This document shows positions 28,501-36,330 of a stretch of DNA of 64,000 nucleotides, piece after piece (positions within the stretch are counted from its first letter, which is position 1; every line of letters begins with the position of its first letter). The notes below the pieces were generated by a model. The model was not told the DNA's origin and ran no database searches. It saw nothing but the letters and a program-made list of their open reading frames with translations. Location of the stretch: assembly GCA_016783965.1 (NCBI GenBank), contig JADHVO010000010.1, positions 1 through 64,000 of the forward strand. Reading direction: 5' to 3'. The DNA is from Alphaproteobacteria bacterium (GTDB lineage Bacteria > Pseudomonadota > Alphaproteobacteria > Micropepsales > Micropepsaceae). Made by a program: the position numbers and the translations under genes.

Positions 28501-30821
28501 GCACCGCCGATCGCAACGCTGCCGCTGTTCTCGATGAATCCGCCGCCGTTACCGTAGACGCCCGCGTTCGTGAGATTGGCCAGGATGGTCGTTATCCCGT
28601 CCCAACCAGCAATCAGATTTATCGCGCCGGTGCCGCTGTTCTGGATGTCATTGCCCACGACGAGGTCGGTCCGGGAAGCGATGCTCAGCGTATGGGCGCT
28701 GGCGTAGTCCAAATTGCTCGTCGGCGTGTAACCCTGGTTGGTGCCGACGAAGACGTCGCCTTGAAGGATATCGGTGGCGACGCTGGTCGTGAGCGACGTG
28801 GCACCCAGTGCACCGTATGCCGTGAGCAGCAGGTTGCCGCTGGCGGTATGCCCGGCGGTCGCGCGGTTGCCCAGATACACGGCACCGCCCGTCGTCGTCA
28901 TCGCGAGGTAGCCGTCGATGGCTCCCGCGCCCTGGTTCGCGTGGATTGCGACGTCGCCGGTGATCTCGCCGGCTATCGCATCGGTGACCGAACCGTTGCC
29001 GAGCATCGCGGCGCTCGTCCGGTTTTCGAGCACGACGTCGTGCAGCGCATACACCGCGATCGAGCCGCCGCCGGCGCCGTGATAACCGACCTGTGCAAAC
29101 GAGCCTTGTCCGGAGATGACGACGCGGCTGCCCGCCAGGACAGTCGGCCCGCCTGCGCTGCCGATGAAGACATTGGCGGCGTTCGCAATAACCGAAACGA
29201 CGCCGGAATTGTTGCCGTAGACGCCAGCGGCGGTGAAATTCGCGGGATTGGTTTCGGTGAGGTTCCAGCCGCCCACCAGGTATACGCCGCCGGTGCCGGC
29301 GTTCTGGACGGATGCGGACGCGTTGATGTTGTGTCCGGCCAGCAAACTCAGATTGTGCGTGCTGCTATAGATGACGTCAGCACCGATGTTGATATCGTTG
29401 CTGGCCTGAAGCATCACATCGGTGGTGCCGAGTTGGCCCGTGATGGTCGAGGCATTGATCGTGTCATCGGCGCCCGCGTCTGTGCCGACGGCCAACGTGC
29501 CGTTGACGTCCAGGCTCGCGCCGCCTCCGCTCGAAACGATGCCAATGTTCTTGGGGTCCAGCAGCCACAGACCGGTTTGCCCGTTGGGTGCCGTCGTATC
29601 GACCTTCGCGTCGTCGCCGACATGCAGATCGTGGCCCGAGGTTTCCAGGAAGCCGCCATTGCCGGACAGCGTCCCACCCCTGGCGCTGAACAGCGCGGAG
29701 AAATCCGTGATGCCGTTCGACCACACGACCAGCGAGCCGCCATTGCCGCTGCGGGTCGCGTTGGCGGTGATCGCGGCGCGGCCGATATGCGTGTTCGCAG
29801 CGTTTTGAAACGGGCCTTGCCCGTGCATGTCGCCGCCGATGCGGACGGTGCCGCCACCGGAGTCACCCGACACGTCGATCCGCGCGCCGTCGGCGACCGC
29901 GATGTTGCGGCCCGTAATTGCGACCGAGCCACCGGTCTGGCCACGCGCCGCGCCGCTCGCGTCGATCGCGCCACTGTCGGCGACGTCGCCGTCGCCCGCG
30001 TCCAGGATGACCTCGCCGTTCTGCACTCGTGCGCTGGTCGCGGAGATCATGCCGGTGTTGTTGACCACCGCGTCCTGCACGTCAGCCGCAGCGCGCGCGG
30101 TCATCACCACCCGCCCGCCCGGCGCGTTGATCGTCCCGGAGTTCGACACCCCGGGCTGACCGTTGTCGGCTTTCTGTGCCGGCTGCGTGATGGCGTACTT
30201 GATCAGGCCGTCGCCGACGAAGTCGACGGTGAAGGCCGACGCGCCACCGAGCACCACCGTGCCTGCATCGGCTTCGATCAGGCCCTGGTTCTGCACGCTC
30301 GCGCCGGAGAGGACGACGCCGCCATTCTTCGCGCGGATCGTTCCCTGGTTGACAACCGACGCGCCCGTGCCGCCGGAGAACCTGTAATTGCCGGCCGCGA
30401 AATCGGTATCGGAGATGTCGGCGGTCGTGGCGAGAATTCCGCCAACGTTGAACGTCGCGCCCTGGCCGAACAGGATGCCATTCTGGTTGATGATCCAGAC
30501 TTGCCCGTTGGCCAGCAGCTTGCCGTAGAACGACGAGGCCTCGCCGCCCAGCACGCGGTTCAGCGCGATGGCGCTCGCATTGGGCTGATTGAACTGAACC
30601 GAGCCGCCGGCACCGATCGAGAAACTGTTCCAGTTGATGACGGCCTTGCCCGTCTTCTGGTCGATGATGGTGGAGTTTGGATTGGGATTGGTGATCGTGG
30701 CGGAGCCCAGGACTACCTGGCCACCCACCGGCTGCGCGCGAGCCGGCAACTGGCCGATGGCCGAAAGACAACTCGTGCCCAGCAGGATGGCGCGGAGGAT
30801 GGTGGCGCTGGTCCTGCTCAC
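16497..30821 (-). CDS. Giant filamentous-haemagglutinin-type exoprotein (TpsA-like), 3' truncated
   Basis: 4774 residues. A signal peptide (ILLGTSCLSAIGQLPARAQ) is followed by a TPS/haemagglutination-activity domain with NPNPNSTIIDQKTGKAVINW and NQNGILFGQGATFNVGG, the NPNGI-type folding nucleus of two-partner-secretion exoproteins. Then come two AGW/GYHG-type modules (residues ~500-900), about 25 repeats of ~70 residues with an EIDGATVTGTL core, about 26 repeats of 69 residues with LTLLTHGSDN and ATVGGTL cores, and one more AGW-type module. The protein should form a long beta-helix on the cell surface, as adhesin or matrix scaffold. It ends abruptly: after ITVNASGTV come nine residues read out of frame from a collar gene. 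No TpsB transporter is in the window. Confidence 0.9.
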   Translation of the reverse strand: MSRTSATILRAILLGTSCLSAIGQLPARAQPVGGQVVLGSATITNPNPNSTIIDQKTGKAVINWNSFSIGAGGSVQFNQPNASAIALNRVLGGEASSFYGKLLANGQVWIINQNGILFGQGATFNVGGILATTADISDTDFAAGNYRFSGGTGASVVNQGTIRAKNGGVVLSGASVQNQGLIEADAGTVVLGGASAFTVDFVGDGLIKYAITQPAQKADNGQPGVSNSGTINAPGGRVVMTARAAADVQDAVVNNTGMISATSARVQNGEVILDAGDGDVADSGAIDASGAARGQTGGSVAITGRNIAVADGARIDVSGDSGGGTVRIGGDMHGQGPFQNAANTHIGRAAITANATRSGNGGSLVVWSNGITDFSALFSARGGTLSGNGGFLETSGHDLHVGDDAKVDTTAPNGQTGLWLLDPKNIGIVSSGGGASLDVNGTLAVGTDAGADDTINASTITGQLGTTDVMLQASNDINIGADVIYSSTHNLSLLAGHNINASASVQNAGTGGVYLVGGWNLTETNPANFTAAGVYGNNSGVVSVIANAANVFIGSAGGPTVLAGSRVVISGQGSFAQVGYHGAGGGSIAVYALHDVVLENRTSAAMLGNGSVTDAIAGEITGDVAIHANQGAGAIDGYLAMTTTGGAVYLGNRATAGHTASGNLLLTAYGALGATSLTTSVATDILQGDVFVGTNQGYTPTSNLDYASAHTLSIASRTDLVVGNDIQNSGTGAINLIAGWDGITTILANLTNAGVYGNGGGFIENSGSVAIGGAGGTTTLAADSITLGTYGSAQIGYYGIGGGSINVLTKHDLNASMHSGGTVQIGNGDGVTAGSVTGNIGITVGGNLNLNETSGSVILGNRAAGGSTETGNLTVVAGTLSQTGTPLSDSIHAALAGGDVLLNITGSDLSVASAIGASYSSAHNLTLESGATLTVDAAVTNTGSGSVTLGGNSITAGGSGAVTASTVTLNSVTGIGFNNSGNNIVAGTLNITASDTVSLLGSGNAFGTLSIVNASAATITDTAAVEIDGATVTGTLALTSTGAITQGTGAANAISATTLNVSTSGAITLANAGNAFGTLSIVNASAATITDRGAVEIDGASVSNGFSLTTTGDIAQGSGNANHITAAGLTLSTSGGITLGNAGNAFGTLSIVNGTAATITDTGAVELDGATVTGTLALTSTGTITQGSGAANAISATTLNVSTSGAITLGNAANAFSALTIGNGASAVIQDTGAVEVDGVTVTGTFALTTTAAITQGAGAGRAISATTLNVSTSGAITLDNPANAFTNLTIGNGSAATIRDTGAVEIDGVAVAGTLALTTTGAITQSAGAGNAISATTLNVSTSGAITLDNPANAFTNLMVGNGSAATIRDTSTVEIDGVAVAGTLALTTTGAITQGAGAGNAISAAILNVSAGGSITLDNAANAFGTLTIDNASTARIRDSVAIEIDGVSVAGALALTTTGAVTQGAGAGNAIRAALLNVSTSGAITLGNAANAFGQLTIGGATDAVIADTGDVSGNVKVDGVVADTLTLSGSTRVSQGAGGSDFISARLLTVSASGSITLNNAGNAFGKLAIGGGTDATIVDAGGHAGNLEIDGAAVTGTLTISGSATVSQGTGGTDFISAGALAVSATGAITLSNAANAFGYLTIGNGTDATIVDTGDLAGNLEIDGAAVSATLNVSGSTTISQGAGFTDLISANTLTVSAASSIVLDNPGNTLGKLTVGSTNALIVDTGDLAGNVEIDGATVSGQFILFGSDTITQGAGGTNAISAGLVAVAAAGAITLGNTANAFGHLSIGGGTDATIVDAGDHTGRLKIYGATVSGTLTISGSTTISQGAGNTDFISADTLNLSASGAITLNNAANSFSHLIIGSAASASLKDTAPLEIDGVTVTGALMLANTASIGQGSSAGDLISAGSVNVSSAGTITLNNTDNTFGKLAIGAGTDSVIVDTGDVSGNVEIDGVVTGTLTLSGSTTISQGAGVSDFISANMLTASASGAITLDNVANSFARLKIGGGTGATIVDTGNLEIDGATVSGTFAMSGVSAISEGSSGTDYISASLVNLSASGAIALGNAANAFGHLSVGGGSGATIVDTGKLEIDGVTVTGTLAVSGVNTLSQGAGGANSITAGLVNVSASGAITLDNAANAFGHLTIGGGAGATIVDTGNLEIDRATVTGTLAVSGANTLSQGSGGANSISAGLVNVSASGAITLTNAANTFGKLTISGGAGATIVDKGDLAGNLEIDGATVTGTLAVSGSSTITQGTGGTNLISAGLLNVSATGAITLDNASNAFAHLTIGSGTGATLKDTGPLEIDGATVTGTLALTGGGAISQGAGNAISAGSLSISTAGTITLGNTANTFGKVTVGGGSAATLYDSSGVEVDGATVAGALALTSGGAITQGSSAGDAISSAALNVSVTGAINLANTANAFGKLTINGAPSATLFDSTGVEVDGVGLTGALTLTSLGSISQGSVGADAISAAGVNLSAGGAITLGNASNAFGALTIANGAGATIADTGSLEIDGATVSGTLAASSGGSITQGTGAADFISASALNVSANGAISFGNTANVFGKLTIGGGTSASLFDHSGVEIDGVAVTGTLTLTGNGAISEGAGAGNAIQASGLNLTTSSGAITLNNAGNAFATLTVLTHGSDNVSFVDSTGVTIAGATVGGTLSISAGGAIGQSAAVHAAALNLTSGGAITLTDHGNVFGTLSIGGATNAMLYDGGAVEIDGTAVTNTLGLTSTGAISQGSAAGDAIATHTLIVSAGGAIMLGHAGNTFDLLTIGTGTDASLHDAKAVEIDGVALTGTFSLNSAGAMSQGGTAGDAIVAAALNLSTVSGSIDLENSGNVFGTLTVLTHGSDDARLVDDPGLIVASATVGGTLLLVADGAITQSGAIQAAALDVSTTGGAITLTNAGNVFGTLTALTHGADNASFVDSTGVTVASATVGGTLNLATGGAVSQTGAIQAAALNVSTSSGAITLTKASNAFGTLTLATRGADGATITDSTGVSFTGATVGGTLTLAAGGAVSQTGAINAPLLNISTVSGAITLTNAGNVFGTLTLLTHGSDNATLTDSAGVSIAGATVGGTLTLATRGAVSQIGAISASELNVSTASGAITLTNSANAFGTLTLLTHGTDSATITDSSAVTIAGASVGGTFTLAAGGAISQTGAVQTAALNVSTSSGAITLTSTGNTFATLTALTHASDNATFTVSTGVTVAGATVGGTLALSTGGAVTQTGAIATSVLSVSTSTGAVTLTNAGNTFGTLALLTHGTDNAMITDLTGVSFSGATVGGTLKLAAGGAVTQTGAVQSSALDVLTTTGAITLTNGGNVFSALTLLAHGSDSATITDSTGVSIAGATVGGTLALAAGGAVTQSGAIQAAALNVSTSTGSITLNNAGNAFGTLTLLMHGSDDASLTDSTGVSIASAVAGGKLTLVTGGAVTQTGTIQAAALNVATSTGAITLTNAANAFGTLALLTHGSDNVTITDSTGVSMAGATVGGTLTLSAGGAVTQTGAIQAAALNVSTSTGAITLTNAANAFGTLTLLTHGTDSATITDSSAMTIASASVGGTFTLAAGGAISQTGAIQTAAINISTTSGAITLTNAGNAFATLTTLTHGTANASFSDSTGVNIAGATVGGTLALVAGGPVTQSGAIKAAALNVATSTGAITLASAGNEFAALTVQTHGSDNATFTDSAGVTVAGATVAGTLALVAGGAVGQTGAINAAALNISTTSGGITLTNAANVFGTLTALTHGADNASFVDSTGVTVASATVGGTLNLATGGAVSQTGAIQAAALNVSTSNGAMTLTNAANAFGTLTLLTHGTDSATVTDSSAVTVASASGGGTFTLAAGGAISQTGAIQTAALNIATTSGAITLTNAGNAFGTLNLLTHGADSATITDSTGVSIAGAVVGGTLALVAGGAVRQTGAINAAALSISTTSGAITLTNAANVFGTLTALTHGADNASFVDSTGVTVASATVGGKLTLATDGAVSQTGAIQAAALNVSTGNGAITLTNAGNVFGTLTLLTHGTDSVTMADSTGVSFAGTTVGGTLTLAAGGAVTQSGAIQAAALNVSTSTSGITLTNAGNVFSTLTLLTHGSDNVTLTDSTGVSIAGATVGGTLALATGGAVTQSGAINASALSVLTSSGAITLTNPGNVFSTLTLLTHGSDNATITGSTGVSVASATVGGTLTLATGGAVTQSGAIQAAALNVSTSTGAVTLTNAANAFGTLTLLTHGSDNATLTDSTGVSFAGATVGGTLTLAAGGAVSETGAIQAAALNVSTSTGGITLTNAGNVFSMLTLLTQGSDNAMITDSTGVSVASATVGGTLTLTTGGAVTQSGAINASALNVSTSSGAITLNNGSNVFETLTLLTHGSDDASLTDSTGVSIASAIVGGKLTLVTGGAVSQTGAIQAAALNVSTSTGAITLTNATNVFGALTLLTHSSDSATITDSTAMSITGATVGGTLTLAAGGAVSQTGAIQAAALNVSTSSGAITLTNAANAFGTLTLLTHGTDSATLADSIDLTVASAAVGANLTLLSAGNIGVVTAVQSTTGAINLVAGWDKHTLAPANFGTAGVFGNNGKGVTIGGAGAAGNASLGTASGTTSIYGASLTVAAVHGYAQIGAHGNGSGAVLVNVTGNVSVAGGAGNGQFAQIGNGGLLTTGNNSGDITITAGGNLVMTGGTGSESFVQIGQGGAESNNDTSGYSNTGVVTISAVNLVLTGGTGTASYAQIGEGGYRVGNGLSGGLGDNIGTITVNASGTVLPTWHDLWR
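17190..22330. repeat. ~25 tandem 207-bp repeats (type 2)
   Basis: Within the adhesin, units of 69 codons repeat with cores GAITLTNAANAFGTLTLL, THGSDNATITDSTGV and ATVGGTLTLAAGGAVSQTG. I count 25 consecutive units and one more (22730-22940) embedded among type 1 repeats. Some non-adjacent units are almost identical (for example those around 18900, 19520 and 22010), pointing to recent block duplication or gene conversion. The period is a multiple of three, so unequal exchange keeps the frame. Confidence 0.9.
22330..27850. repeat. ~25 degenerate ~210-bp repeats (type 1)
   Basis: Units of about 70 codons with cores SGAITLDNAANAFGHLTIGG, ATIVDTG, EIDGATVTGTL and ITQGAGAGNAISA. About 25 copies by my count, more diverged than type 2; several contain a short GDLAGN or GDVSGN insertion before the EIDG core. 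They form the N-terminal-proximal half of the repeat shaft. Confidence 0.85.
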
Positions 30822-31114
30822 GGCCGGCCACCACGCACGGATGCGCGCAGGTCAACGACGCGCCAGCGCAGTTCAGGCGCGTCGCGGCGGCCAGCCGGGC
30901 GCAGAAAGACTCTTAAATACTTCACGCGCCTTGCCCAACGCCCCCGGCGGCATGCCCGTCGGCACAATCACTTAAAAGTGTAGGTGACTTTGCCTAGTTT
31001 CGTCCCTGACAACAATGCAGCAGGGCCAGCGCGTAAACCTTAATTCAGTAATTTTCATGCGCGTTGGACCTCCTGACCCACTGCCCGCGGCTCGGAAGGA
31101 TCAGGAGCCCGCCA

Positions 31115-31636
31115 TTACGTCCCGGTCGGCACGCTCTGCAACTGCCGCGGCGTGCTCGTCACCGACGCCGGCTTCGCGCCGCTCTTGCCGAATTCGGGCT
31201 TCAGGTGCCCGTCGATGAACGCCCCGGACTCGATCTTGATGTCCTGGTGCACGACGTCGCCCGTCATCCGAGCGGTGCCGTTCAGGATCACCTTCTTGGC
31301 TTCGATCTTGCCGTCGATCGTGCCCGCCAGTTCGACTTCGTCGCCGTACACGGTGCCTTTCACCTTGGCGTTGCTGCCGATCTTCACGCCCACCCCGCGC
31401 ACATCGCCGTCGATCTCGCCGTCGATCTGGATGTCCTCGGTGCTTTCGAGCTGACCGGTGATCTTGAGCGCCTTGCTGATGACTGAGGCCATGGGTACTC
31501 CTGTCCTTGCTGGGGGTGTCACGGGTGAAAGCGGCTGCGCAGTCGCCACGGGCCGGGGCGACTCCGGCACGGGCGCAGGTGTCGCCGCGGGCTTCGCGGG
31601 TTCCGGCTTAGGGTCGTTGCTTTTGAAGATCGCCAT
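31115..31636 (-). CDS. Bactofilin
   Basis: 173 residues. A Pro/Ala-rich disordered N-terminus (~1-50) is followed by the bactofilin beta-helix: SKALKITGQLESTEDIQIDG, GDVRGVGVKIGSNAKVKGTV, GEVELAGTIDGKIEAKKV-type rungs with alternating hydrophobic and Gly residues, then a short tail. Bactofilins polymerise without nucleotide into membrane-associated filaments that position cell-wall or stalk enzymes. It follows a second bactofilin gene with a gap of 3 bases, so the pair is one operon and the products may co-polymerise. Confidence 0.9.
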   Translation of the reverse strand: MAIFKSNDPKPEPAKPAATPAPVPESPRPVATAQPLSPVTPPARTGVPMASVISKALKITGQLESTEDIQIDGEIDGDVRGVGVKIGSNAKVKGTVYGDEVELAGTIDGKIEAKKVILNGTARMTGDVVHQDIKIESGAFIDGHLKPEFGKSGAKPASVTSTPRQLQSVPTGT

Positions 31637-31639
31637 CGT

Positions 31640-32068
31640 TCAAGCCTCCGGGAGATGATCGAGATTTTCGAAGAAGTTCAGCGGGCGCCACGGCGTGCGC
31701 CCATCGACACGCGCGCCGCGCATCACTTCGATGGTGTGGTGAAAGAGCTTGCCGGCAACCTGCGCGGTGATCTCGACCAGCACGGTAGGCGCGTACACGC
31801 GGCCCTCCAGTTTTCCGCCGATCACGACCTCGCGCGCCACGATGTCTCCCTCCACGAACCCGTCCGGCGTGATCGTCACCTTCAGCGCGGCGATCTGTCC
31901 GAAGACCTGTCCGGACACGACGAGCTCACCCTCGATCTCGAGGATGCCGCGAACTTTCACGCCCTTGCCTAGTCTGGAGACCGGGGAACCGGCGCTTTCG
32001 CGCCCGGACGCCTTCCTGTCAGGCGCTTTCCTGGTATCGGGCCGGCGGGTCAACGCGAACATGAACAT
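31640..32068 (-). CDS. Bactofilin, shorter paralogue
   Basis: 142 residues. A basic, disordered N-terminus (to ~30) precedes the beta-helix: GVKVRGILEIEGELVVSGQV, then KVTITPDGFVEGDIVAREVV and the LEGRVYAPTVLVEITAQVAG rung. A short C-terminal tail (WRPLNFFENLDHLPEA) replaces the longer one of its neighbour. Start may be ATG 32068 or 32062 (MFMF). First gene of a two-gene bactofilin operon; the ADH gene upstream ends at a terminator at 32202-32222, so the pair has its own promoter in the ~130 bases between. Confidence 0.88.
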   Translation of the reverse strand: MFMFALTRRPDTRKAPDRKASGRESAGSPVSRLGKGVKVRGILEIEGELVVSGQVFGQIAALKVTITPDGFVEGDIVAREVVIGGKLEGRVYAPTVLVEITAQVAGKLFHHTIEVMRGARVDGRTPWRPLNFFENLDHLPEA

Positions 32069-32201
32069 CCCTGTTCAAGGCAGAACCCCCGCTCCGACCG
32101 GATGCGATCATGCCAGACTGAGAGCAGGCGGCAAGCGGTTATGCGTTTGTCTGCGCACATTCGTTCAGGGAACTGACGTTTCGATGACAGAATGCCGCAA
32201 A

Positions 32202-32222
32202 ACAATTCGAGACGAATTGTTC
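32202..32222 (-). terminator. Terminator of the Zn-alcohol dehydrogenase gene
   Basis: Perfect 9-bp stem AACAATTCG / CGAATTGTT with a 3-base loop, followed on the minus strand by TTTT. The stem overlaps the TGA of the dehydrogenase gene. Confidence 0.7.
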
Positions 32223-33258
32223 AGGCCGTCATCACCATCTTCAGCGCGCCGTCCTTGCGTGCGTCGAACAAGCGATAGGCATCTGCACCTTCGCTGAGCG
32301 GCATCGTGTGCGAGACGAACTTTTCGGGATGCAGCCGCCCCTGCCGGATCAGAGGCACAAGCGCACGCCAGGTGTCCTGCACCGAGCAGGTTCCGATGCG
32401 GAACGTAAGGCCCTTGAAGAACGCCATGCCCATCGGGAAGCTGAACTGGCGCGTCTGGTTCACACCGATCACCGACACCGCGCCGCTCCGCCCGACGAGG
32501 CCCATCGCGAGATTGATCGTCGCGTCGGCGCCGACGCACTCGACCGCGCAATCCGCCATCCGGCCCTTGGTCGCCTCCGCAATGGCGGCCATCGTCTGAT
32601 CGGGATGCAGCGCTGTCGCGCCCAGTGTCTCCGCCCGCGCCCGCCGCTCCGCGACCAGATCGACCGCGAATACCCTGCTTGCGCCCATCACATAGGCACC
32701 CTCGACCGCCATCAGCCCGATCGGCCCGAGGCCCACGACCACAACCGTCTTGCCCGGCGCGATCTCCGCGCCCTGAAGTCCGAACCATGCCGTCGGCAGG
32801 TTGTCGGTCAGCATCAGCGCCTGGTCCGGCGTCAGGCCCTCCGGAATCGGATGCGCATTGAAGTCCGCAGCTGGCACGCGGATTGCTTCGGCCTGGCATC
32901 CCTGCAAATTCGCTGACAATCCATAGCATTGCATCTGATTGTTCAGACACCGGGTGATGTGCCCGGCCAGGCACATCTCGCATGACCCGCAGCCCACGGC
33001 AGCCGACAACATCACCCTGTCGCCGGGCTTCAGCTTGCGCACGCCGCGCCCGGCCTCGACCACCTCGCCGATCGCCTCGTGCCCGACGCAGAAGCCGAGA
33101 TCGGGGCTGAACCCCTCGCCGTGATAGATATGCAGGTCGCTGCCGCAGATACCGCAGCGCTCCATCTTCACGATGGCGTCGCGGTCGTCCTTGAAGGCCG
33201 GGTCGGCGACCGATCCGTACCGGATGTCGCGCGGACCATGATAGAGGAGTGCTTTCAT
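32221..33258 (-). CDS. Zinc-dependent alcohol dehydrogenase
   Basis: 345 residues of the medium-chain dehydrogenase family. Catalytic-zinc Cys and His are in [13 protein letters not shown] and [12 protein letters not shown]; the structural-zinc Cys cluster is [16 protein letters not shown]; the NAD-binding turn is [15 protein letters not shown]. The enzyme is cytosolic and oxidises an alcohol or polyol with NAD; the substrate is not readable. Its ATG overlaps the stop of the merR-type gene (ATGA), an unusual addition to the ihfA-merR cluster. Confidence 0.88.
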   Translation of the reverse strand: MKALLYHGPRDIRYGSVADPAFKDDRDAIVKMERCGICGSDLHIYHGEGFSPDLGFCVGHEAIGEVVEAGRGVRKLKPGDRVMLSAAVGCGSCEMCLAGHITRCLNNQMQCYGLSANLQGCQAEAIRVPAADFNAHPIPEGLTPDQALMLTDNLPTAWFGLQGAEIAPGKTVVVVGLGPIGLMAVEGAYVMGASRVFAVDLVAERRARAETLGATALHPDQTMAAIAEATKGRMADCAVECVGADATINLAMGLVGRSGAVSVIGVNQTRQFSFPMGMAFFKGLTFRIGTCSVQDTWRALVPLIRQGRLHPEKFVSHTMPLSEGADAYRLFDARKDGALKMVMTA

Positions 33259-33878
33259 CCCGCCTTGAGCCGCGCCTTCATCTGCAACAACTCGCCGAGC
33301 AGGACTTCGAGCTTGACGCGATTGGCCTCGCTGAGCCCCTGCTTGGTGGCGACTGCTTCAGCCTCCTGAAGCTCGCAGGCAGCTGCTTCGATCTCGCTCT
33401 CGATACCCGGTTCTTCGGTGGCCGCCTCAGCTACGGGTTCTTCGGCAATCGGCTCGCTCACAGCCTCGGCCAACCGCTCCATCGGGATCACGTTCGACGG
33501 ACGCGAGAACAGATCGTCGCCGGGGTCGCGCGCTACGCGCTCCGGCTTCGGACGATTCGGGCCCGTCGGGATGATCGGCATGGTCTCACCACGCCCGAGT
33601 TCTATGACGTGGCGATGACCACGCTCCTTCAGGATCTTCTGCACGCCCTTGATCGTGAAACCTTCACGATAAAGAAGCATGCGGATGCCCCGCAGCAGGT
33701 CGACGTCTTCAGGCCGGTAGTAGCGGCGTCCGCCGGCGCGCTTCACCGGCTTGATCTGCGCGAAGCGGCCTTCCCAGAAGCGCAGCACATGCTGCGGCAT
33801 GTCGAGTTCGGTGGCCACCTCACTGATGGTGCGGAAGGCCTCCGGTGATTTGCGGCGGACGGCGGCGTTCGCCAGCAC
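33255..33878 (-). CDS. MerR-family regulator next to ihfA
   Basis: 207 residues. The winged-helix is at residues ~15-85: [20 protein letters not shown], then [20 protein letters not shown]. There is no effector Cys set; the C-terminal half is Glu/Ala-rich and likely coiled coil. MerR genes of this type directly after ihfA are found across alphaproteobacteria. The target is not known. It starts 4 bases after the ihfA stop and overlaps the dehydrogenase start. Confidence 0.88.
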   Translation of the reverse strand: MLANAAVRRKSPEAFRTISEVATELDMPQHVLRFWEGRFAQIKPVKRAGGRRYYRPEDVDLLRGIRMLLYREGFTIKGVQKILKERGHRHVIELGRGETMPIIPTGPNRPKPERVARDPGDDLFSRPSNVIPMERLAEAVSEPIAEEPVAEAATEEPGIESEIEAAACELQEAEAVATKQGLSEANRVKLEVLLGELLQMKARLKAG

Positions 33879-33881
33879 GTC

Positions 33882-34199
33882 TTAGTCCTTCTTGTCGGGG
33901 TCGGGCGTCTGACCGTTGATCACAGCCTTCAGTACATGACTCGGGCGGAACACAAGAACGCGGCGCGGCGCGATTGGAACTTCGTCCCCAGTCTTCGGAT
34001 TGCGCCCCATGCGCTGACTCTTTTGCCGGACCGCAAAAGTTCCAAAGGACGAGAGCTTCACCGTCTCGCCTTTCGACAGCGCCGTGCAAATCTCTTCGAG
34101 CAGATCCTCGACCATCTGCGCCGATTCATTGCGCGACAGGCCCACCGCCTGGAAAACCGCCTCGGTCAAGTCGGCCCGGGTCAGGGTGTTGGTGGTCAT
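33882..34199 (-). CDS. ihfA: Integration host factor, alpha subunit
   Basis: 105 residues. The HU/IHF fold is complete, with [20 protein letters not shown] at the N-terminus, [19 protein letters not shown] in the core, and the beta-arm [13 protein letters not shown] carrying the intercalating Pro region. IHF (with a beta subunit encoded elsewhere) bends DNA by about 160 degrees in transcription, replication and site-specific recombination; the tyrosine integrase in this window may use it. It lies between fabH and merR. Confidence 0.95.
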   Translation of the reverse strand: MTTNTLTRADLTEAVFQAVGLSRNESAQMVEDLLEEICTALSKGETVKLSSFGTFAVRQKSQRMGRNPKTGDEVPIAPRRVLVFRPSHVLKAVINGQTPDPDKKD

Positions 34200-34288
34200 C
34201 AGCGACTCTCCCTCTGCCGATTAAGGTTAGGAGTCGCCGGATTATCCGTCAACGTCAAAGGGTTGGAAGGTTCCCTTCAACCGGGAGA

Positions 34289-35260
34289 TCACCACCGGAT
34301 CAGGCTGGCGCCCCAGGTGAAGCCGCCGCCCATGGCCTCAAGAAGAATGAGTTGTCCCTTCTTGATGCGGCCATCTGCGACCGCCGTCGCCAGCGCGAGC
34401 GGTACCGACGCCGCCGAGGTGTTGCCGTGCTGCGCGACAGTCGAGACTACCTTGGCAGAATCAATCCCCAACTTTCTTGCTGTGCCGTCGAGGATGCGCT
34501 GGTTGGCCTGGTGCGGCACGAACCAGTCGATCTCCGACACCGGGATGCCCGCCTCATTCGCCGACGCGACGATCGAGGCCGAGATGTTGGTCACCGCATG
34601 ACGGAAGACTTCCTTGCCTTCCATGCGCAGGTGACCGGTCGTTCCCGTGGTCGATGGGCCGCCATCGACATAAAGCAGATGGCTCAGCCGCCCGTCCGAA
34701 TAGATCTTGGTGTTGAGCACGCCACGGTCGTGGTTGGTCCCGTCGCCCTCGGCTGCCTGCAACACAACGGCGCCCGCGCCGTCGCCGAACAGTACGCAGG
34801 TCGTGCGGTCGTTCCAGTCCAACAGCCGGCTCATCGTCTCGGCGCCGACCAACAGCACCGTCTTGGCCATGCCGGTCTTGATGAAGTTGTCCGCCACCGC
34901 CATGCCGTAGATGAAGCCGGAGCACACCGCCTGCACATCGAACGCTGCGCCACGGATCATGCCCAGCCGCGCCTGGATGGCGGTCGCCGTCGCCGGGAAC
35001 GTCTGGTCGGGCGTCGTGGTGGCGCACACGATCAGGTCGAGTTCGCCCGCGTCGATCCCCGATGCAAGCAGCGCCCGGCGCGAGGCCTCGACCGCGAGGT
35101 CCGACGTCCGCTCTCCTTCCTTCGCGATATGCCGCTGGCGGATGCCGGTGCGCTCGCGAATCCACTCGTCCGAAGTGTCGACCTTCTTGGCGAGTTCTGC
35201 GTTGGTGACGACGTTGTCCGGCAGGTAGGCGCCGACACCGGCAATAACAGAGCGGATCAC
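34289..35260 (-). CDS. fabH: 3-oxoacyl-ACP synthase III
   Basis: 323 residues. The Cys-His-Asn triad is visible: [10 protein letters not shown] (Cys), [12 protein letters not shown] (His) and [13 protein letters not shown] (Asn). Start region [19 protein letters not shown] and end [13 protein letters not shown] are family-typical. The enzyme condenses acetyl-CoA with malonyl-ACP to start type II fatty acid synthesis in the cytosol. Its ATG overlaps the plsX stop (ATGA), coupling lipid-initiation genes. Confidence 0.96.
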   Translation of the reverse strand: MIRSVIAGVGAYLPDNVVTNAELAKKVDTSDEWIRERTGIRQRHIAKEGERTSDLAVEASRRALLASGIDAGELDLIVCATTTPDQTFPATATAIQARLGMIRGAAFDVQAVCSGFIYGMAVADNFIKTGMAKTVLLVGAETMSRLLDWNDRTTCVLFGDGAGAVVLQAAEGDGTNHDRGVLNTKIYSDGRLSHLLYVDGGPSTTGTTGHLRMEGKEVFRHAVTNISASIVASANEAGIPVSEIDWFVPHQANQRILDGTARKLGIDSAKVVSTVAQHGNTSAASVPLALATAVADGRIKKGQLILLEAMGGGFTWGASLIRW

Positions 35261-36300
35261 GAGGCGGCGGCCTCCGCTACGGCGAGATGAACGCCCCGCC
35301 TGTCGTTTATGATGCGTGCGACCACGCCGGCCTTCGCCATGTCGATCGCCATATCCAGCGCACTCGCGAAACCCAAGGCATCGGCGCCGCCATGGCTCTT
35401 CACCACGACGCCGTCGAGGCCGAGGAAGATGCCGCCATTGGCTGCACGCGGGTCGAGCTTGCGGCGCAGCGCGCGCAGCGCCCCGCTTGCCATGAACGCG
35501 CCGATGCGCCCGAAGAAGGAGCGCATCAGCGCGCTGCGCAGGAAATGCGTGACGGTCTTGGCGGTGCCTTCCGCCGTCTTGAGCGCGATGTTGCCGGTGA
35601 ACCCATCGGTCACCACAACGTCGACCGTGCCTTCGCCGATATCATCGCCTTCCACGAAGCCGCAGAACTCCATCGGCAGGGTCGGATTGCTTCGCAGGAT
35701 ATGCGCGGCGTCCTTCACTGCATCATTGCCCTTCGCGTCTTCCGTGCCGATGTTGAGGATGCCGACCGTCGGCCGCTCCAGGCCGAGGATGCCCCGCGCG
35801 AACGCCTCGCCCATCACCGCGAAATCGACCAGCTGCTCGGCGCTCACCACCACGTTGGCGCCGACGTCGAGCACCACGCTCTGTCCGCGCTTTGTCGGCC
35901 ACAGCGCTGCGATCGCCGGCCGCGAGATCCCTTCGAGCGTGCCGAGATTGAACATCGACATCGCCATCAGTGCGCCGGTGTTGCCGGCGCTGACCGCGAC
36001 CTGCGCTTCCTTGTTCTTGACCGCCTCGAGCGCACGCCACATCGAGGAGTTGCGACCCCGGCGCAGCGCCAGGCTCGGCTTCTCCTCCATGCGCACGCGG
36101 TCGGGCGCATGACGGATGGTCGCGCGCTCGAGCAAGGCCTGCCGCTTCTCGAACAGCGGCTTCAGCTCGGCCTCGTCGCCATGCAGGATGAATTTCACCC
36201 CCGGATGGCGCAACACCGAGCGCGCGAGCGCAGCCACGACGACGCTGGGGCCCTCGTCGCCTCCCATGGCATCAATCGAGACGGTCAGTTCGCCGGCCAA
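35257..36300 (-). CDS. plsX: Phosphate acyltransferase PlsX
   Basis: 347 residues. [19 protein letters not shown] N-terminus ([19 protein letters not shown]), [22 protein letters not shown] and [12 protein letters not shown] are hallmark segments. PlsX makes acyl-phosphate from acyl-ACP for PlsY-dependent phospholipid synthesis, peripheral to the inner membrane. Order rpmF > plsX > fabH > ihfA is the classic proteobacterial arrangement; plsX starts 30 bases after rpmF. Confidence 0.96.
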   Translation of the reverse strand: MAGELTVSIDAMGGDEGPSVVVAALARSVLRHPGVKFILHGDEAELKPLFEKRQALLERATIRHAPDRVRMEEKPSLALRRGRNSSMWRALEAVKNKEAQVAVSAGNTGALMAMSMFNLGTLEGISRPAIAALWPTKRGQSVVLDVGANVVVSAEQLVDFAVMGEAFARGILGLERPTVGILNIGTEDAKGNDAVKDAAHILRSNPTLPMEFCGFVEGDDIGEGTVDVVVTDGFTGNIALKTAEGTAKTVTHFLRSALMRSFFGRIGAFMASGALRALRRKLDPRAANGGIFLGLDGVVVKSHGGADALGFASALDMAIDMAKAGVVARIINDRRGVHLAVAEAAAS

Positions 36301-36330
36301 GCGTGCCTCGCTGCCGTTGGGCGACCGCGA

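Noticed and set aside
28150..30160. IS or prophage insertion inside the adhesin
   Set aside because: The minus-strand frame is continuous through this part, and no transposase or terminal repeats are present.
22801..30983. Several other plus-strand frames of 200-870 codons opposite the adhesin
   Set aside because: Same explanation: shadows of a G+C-rich repetitive gene, without ribosome sites or recognisable domains.
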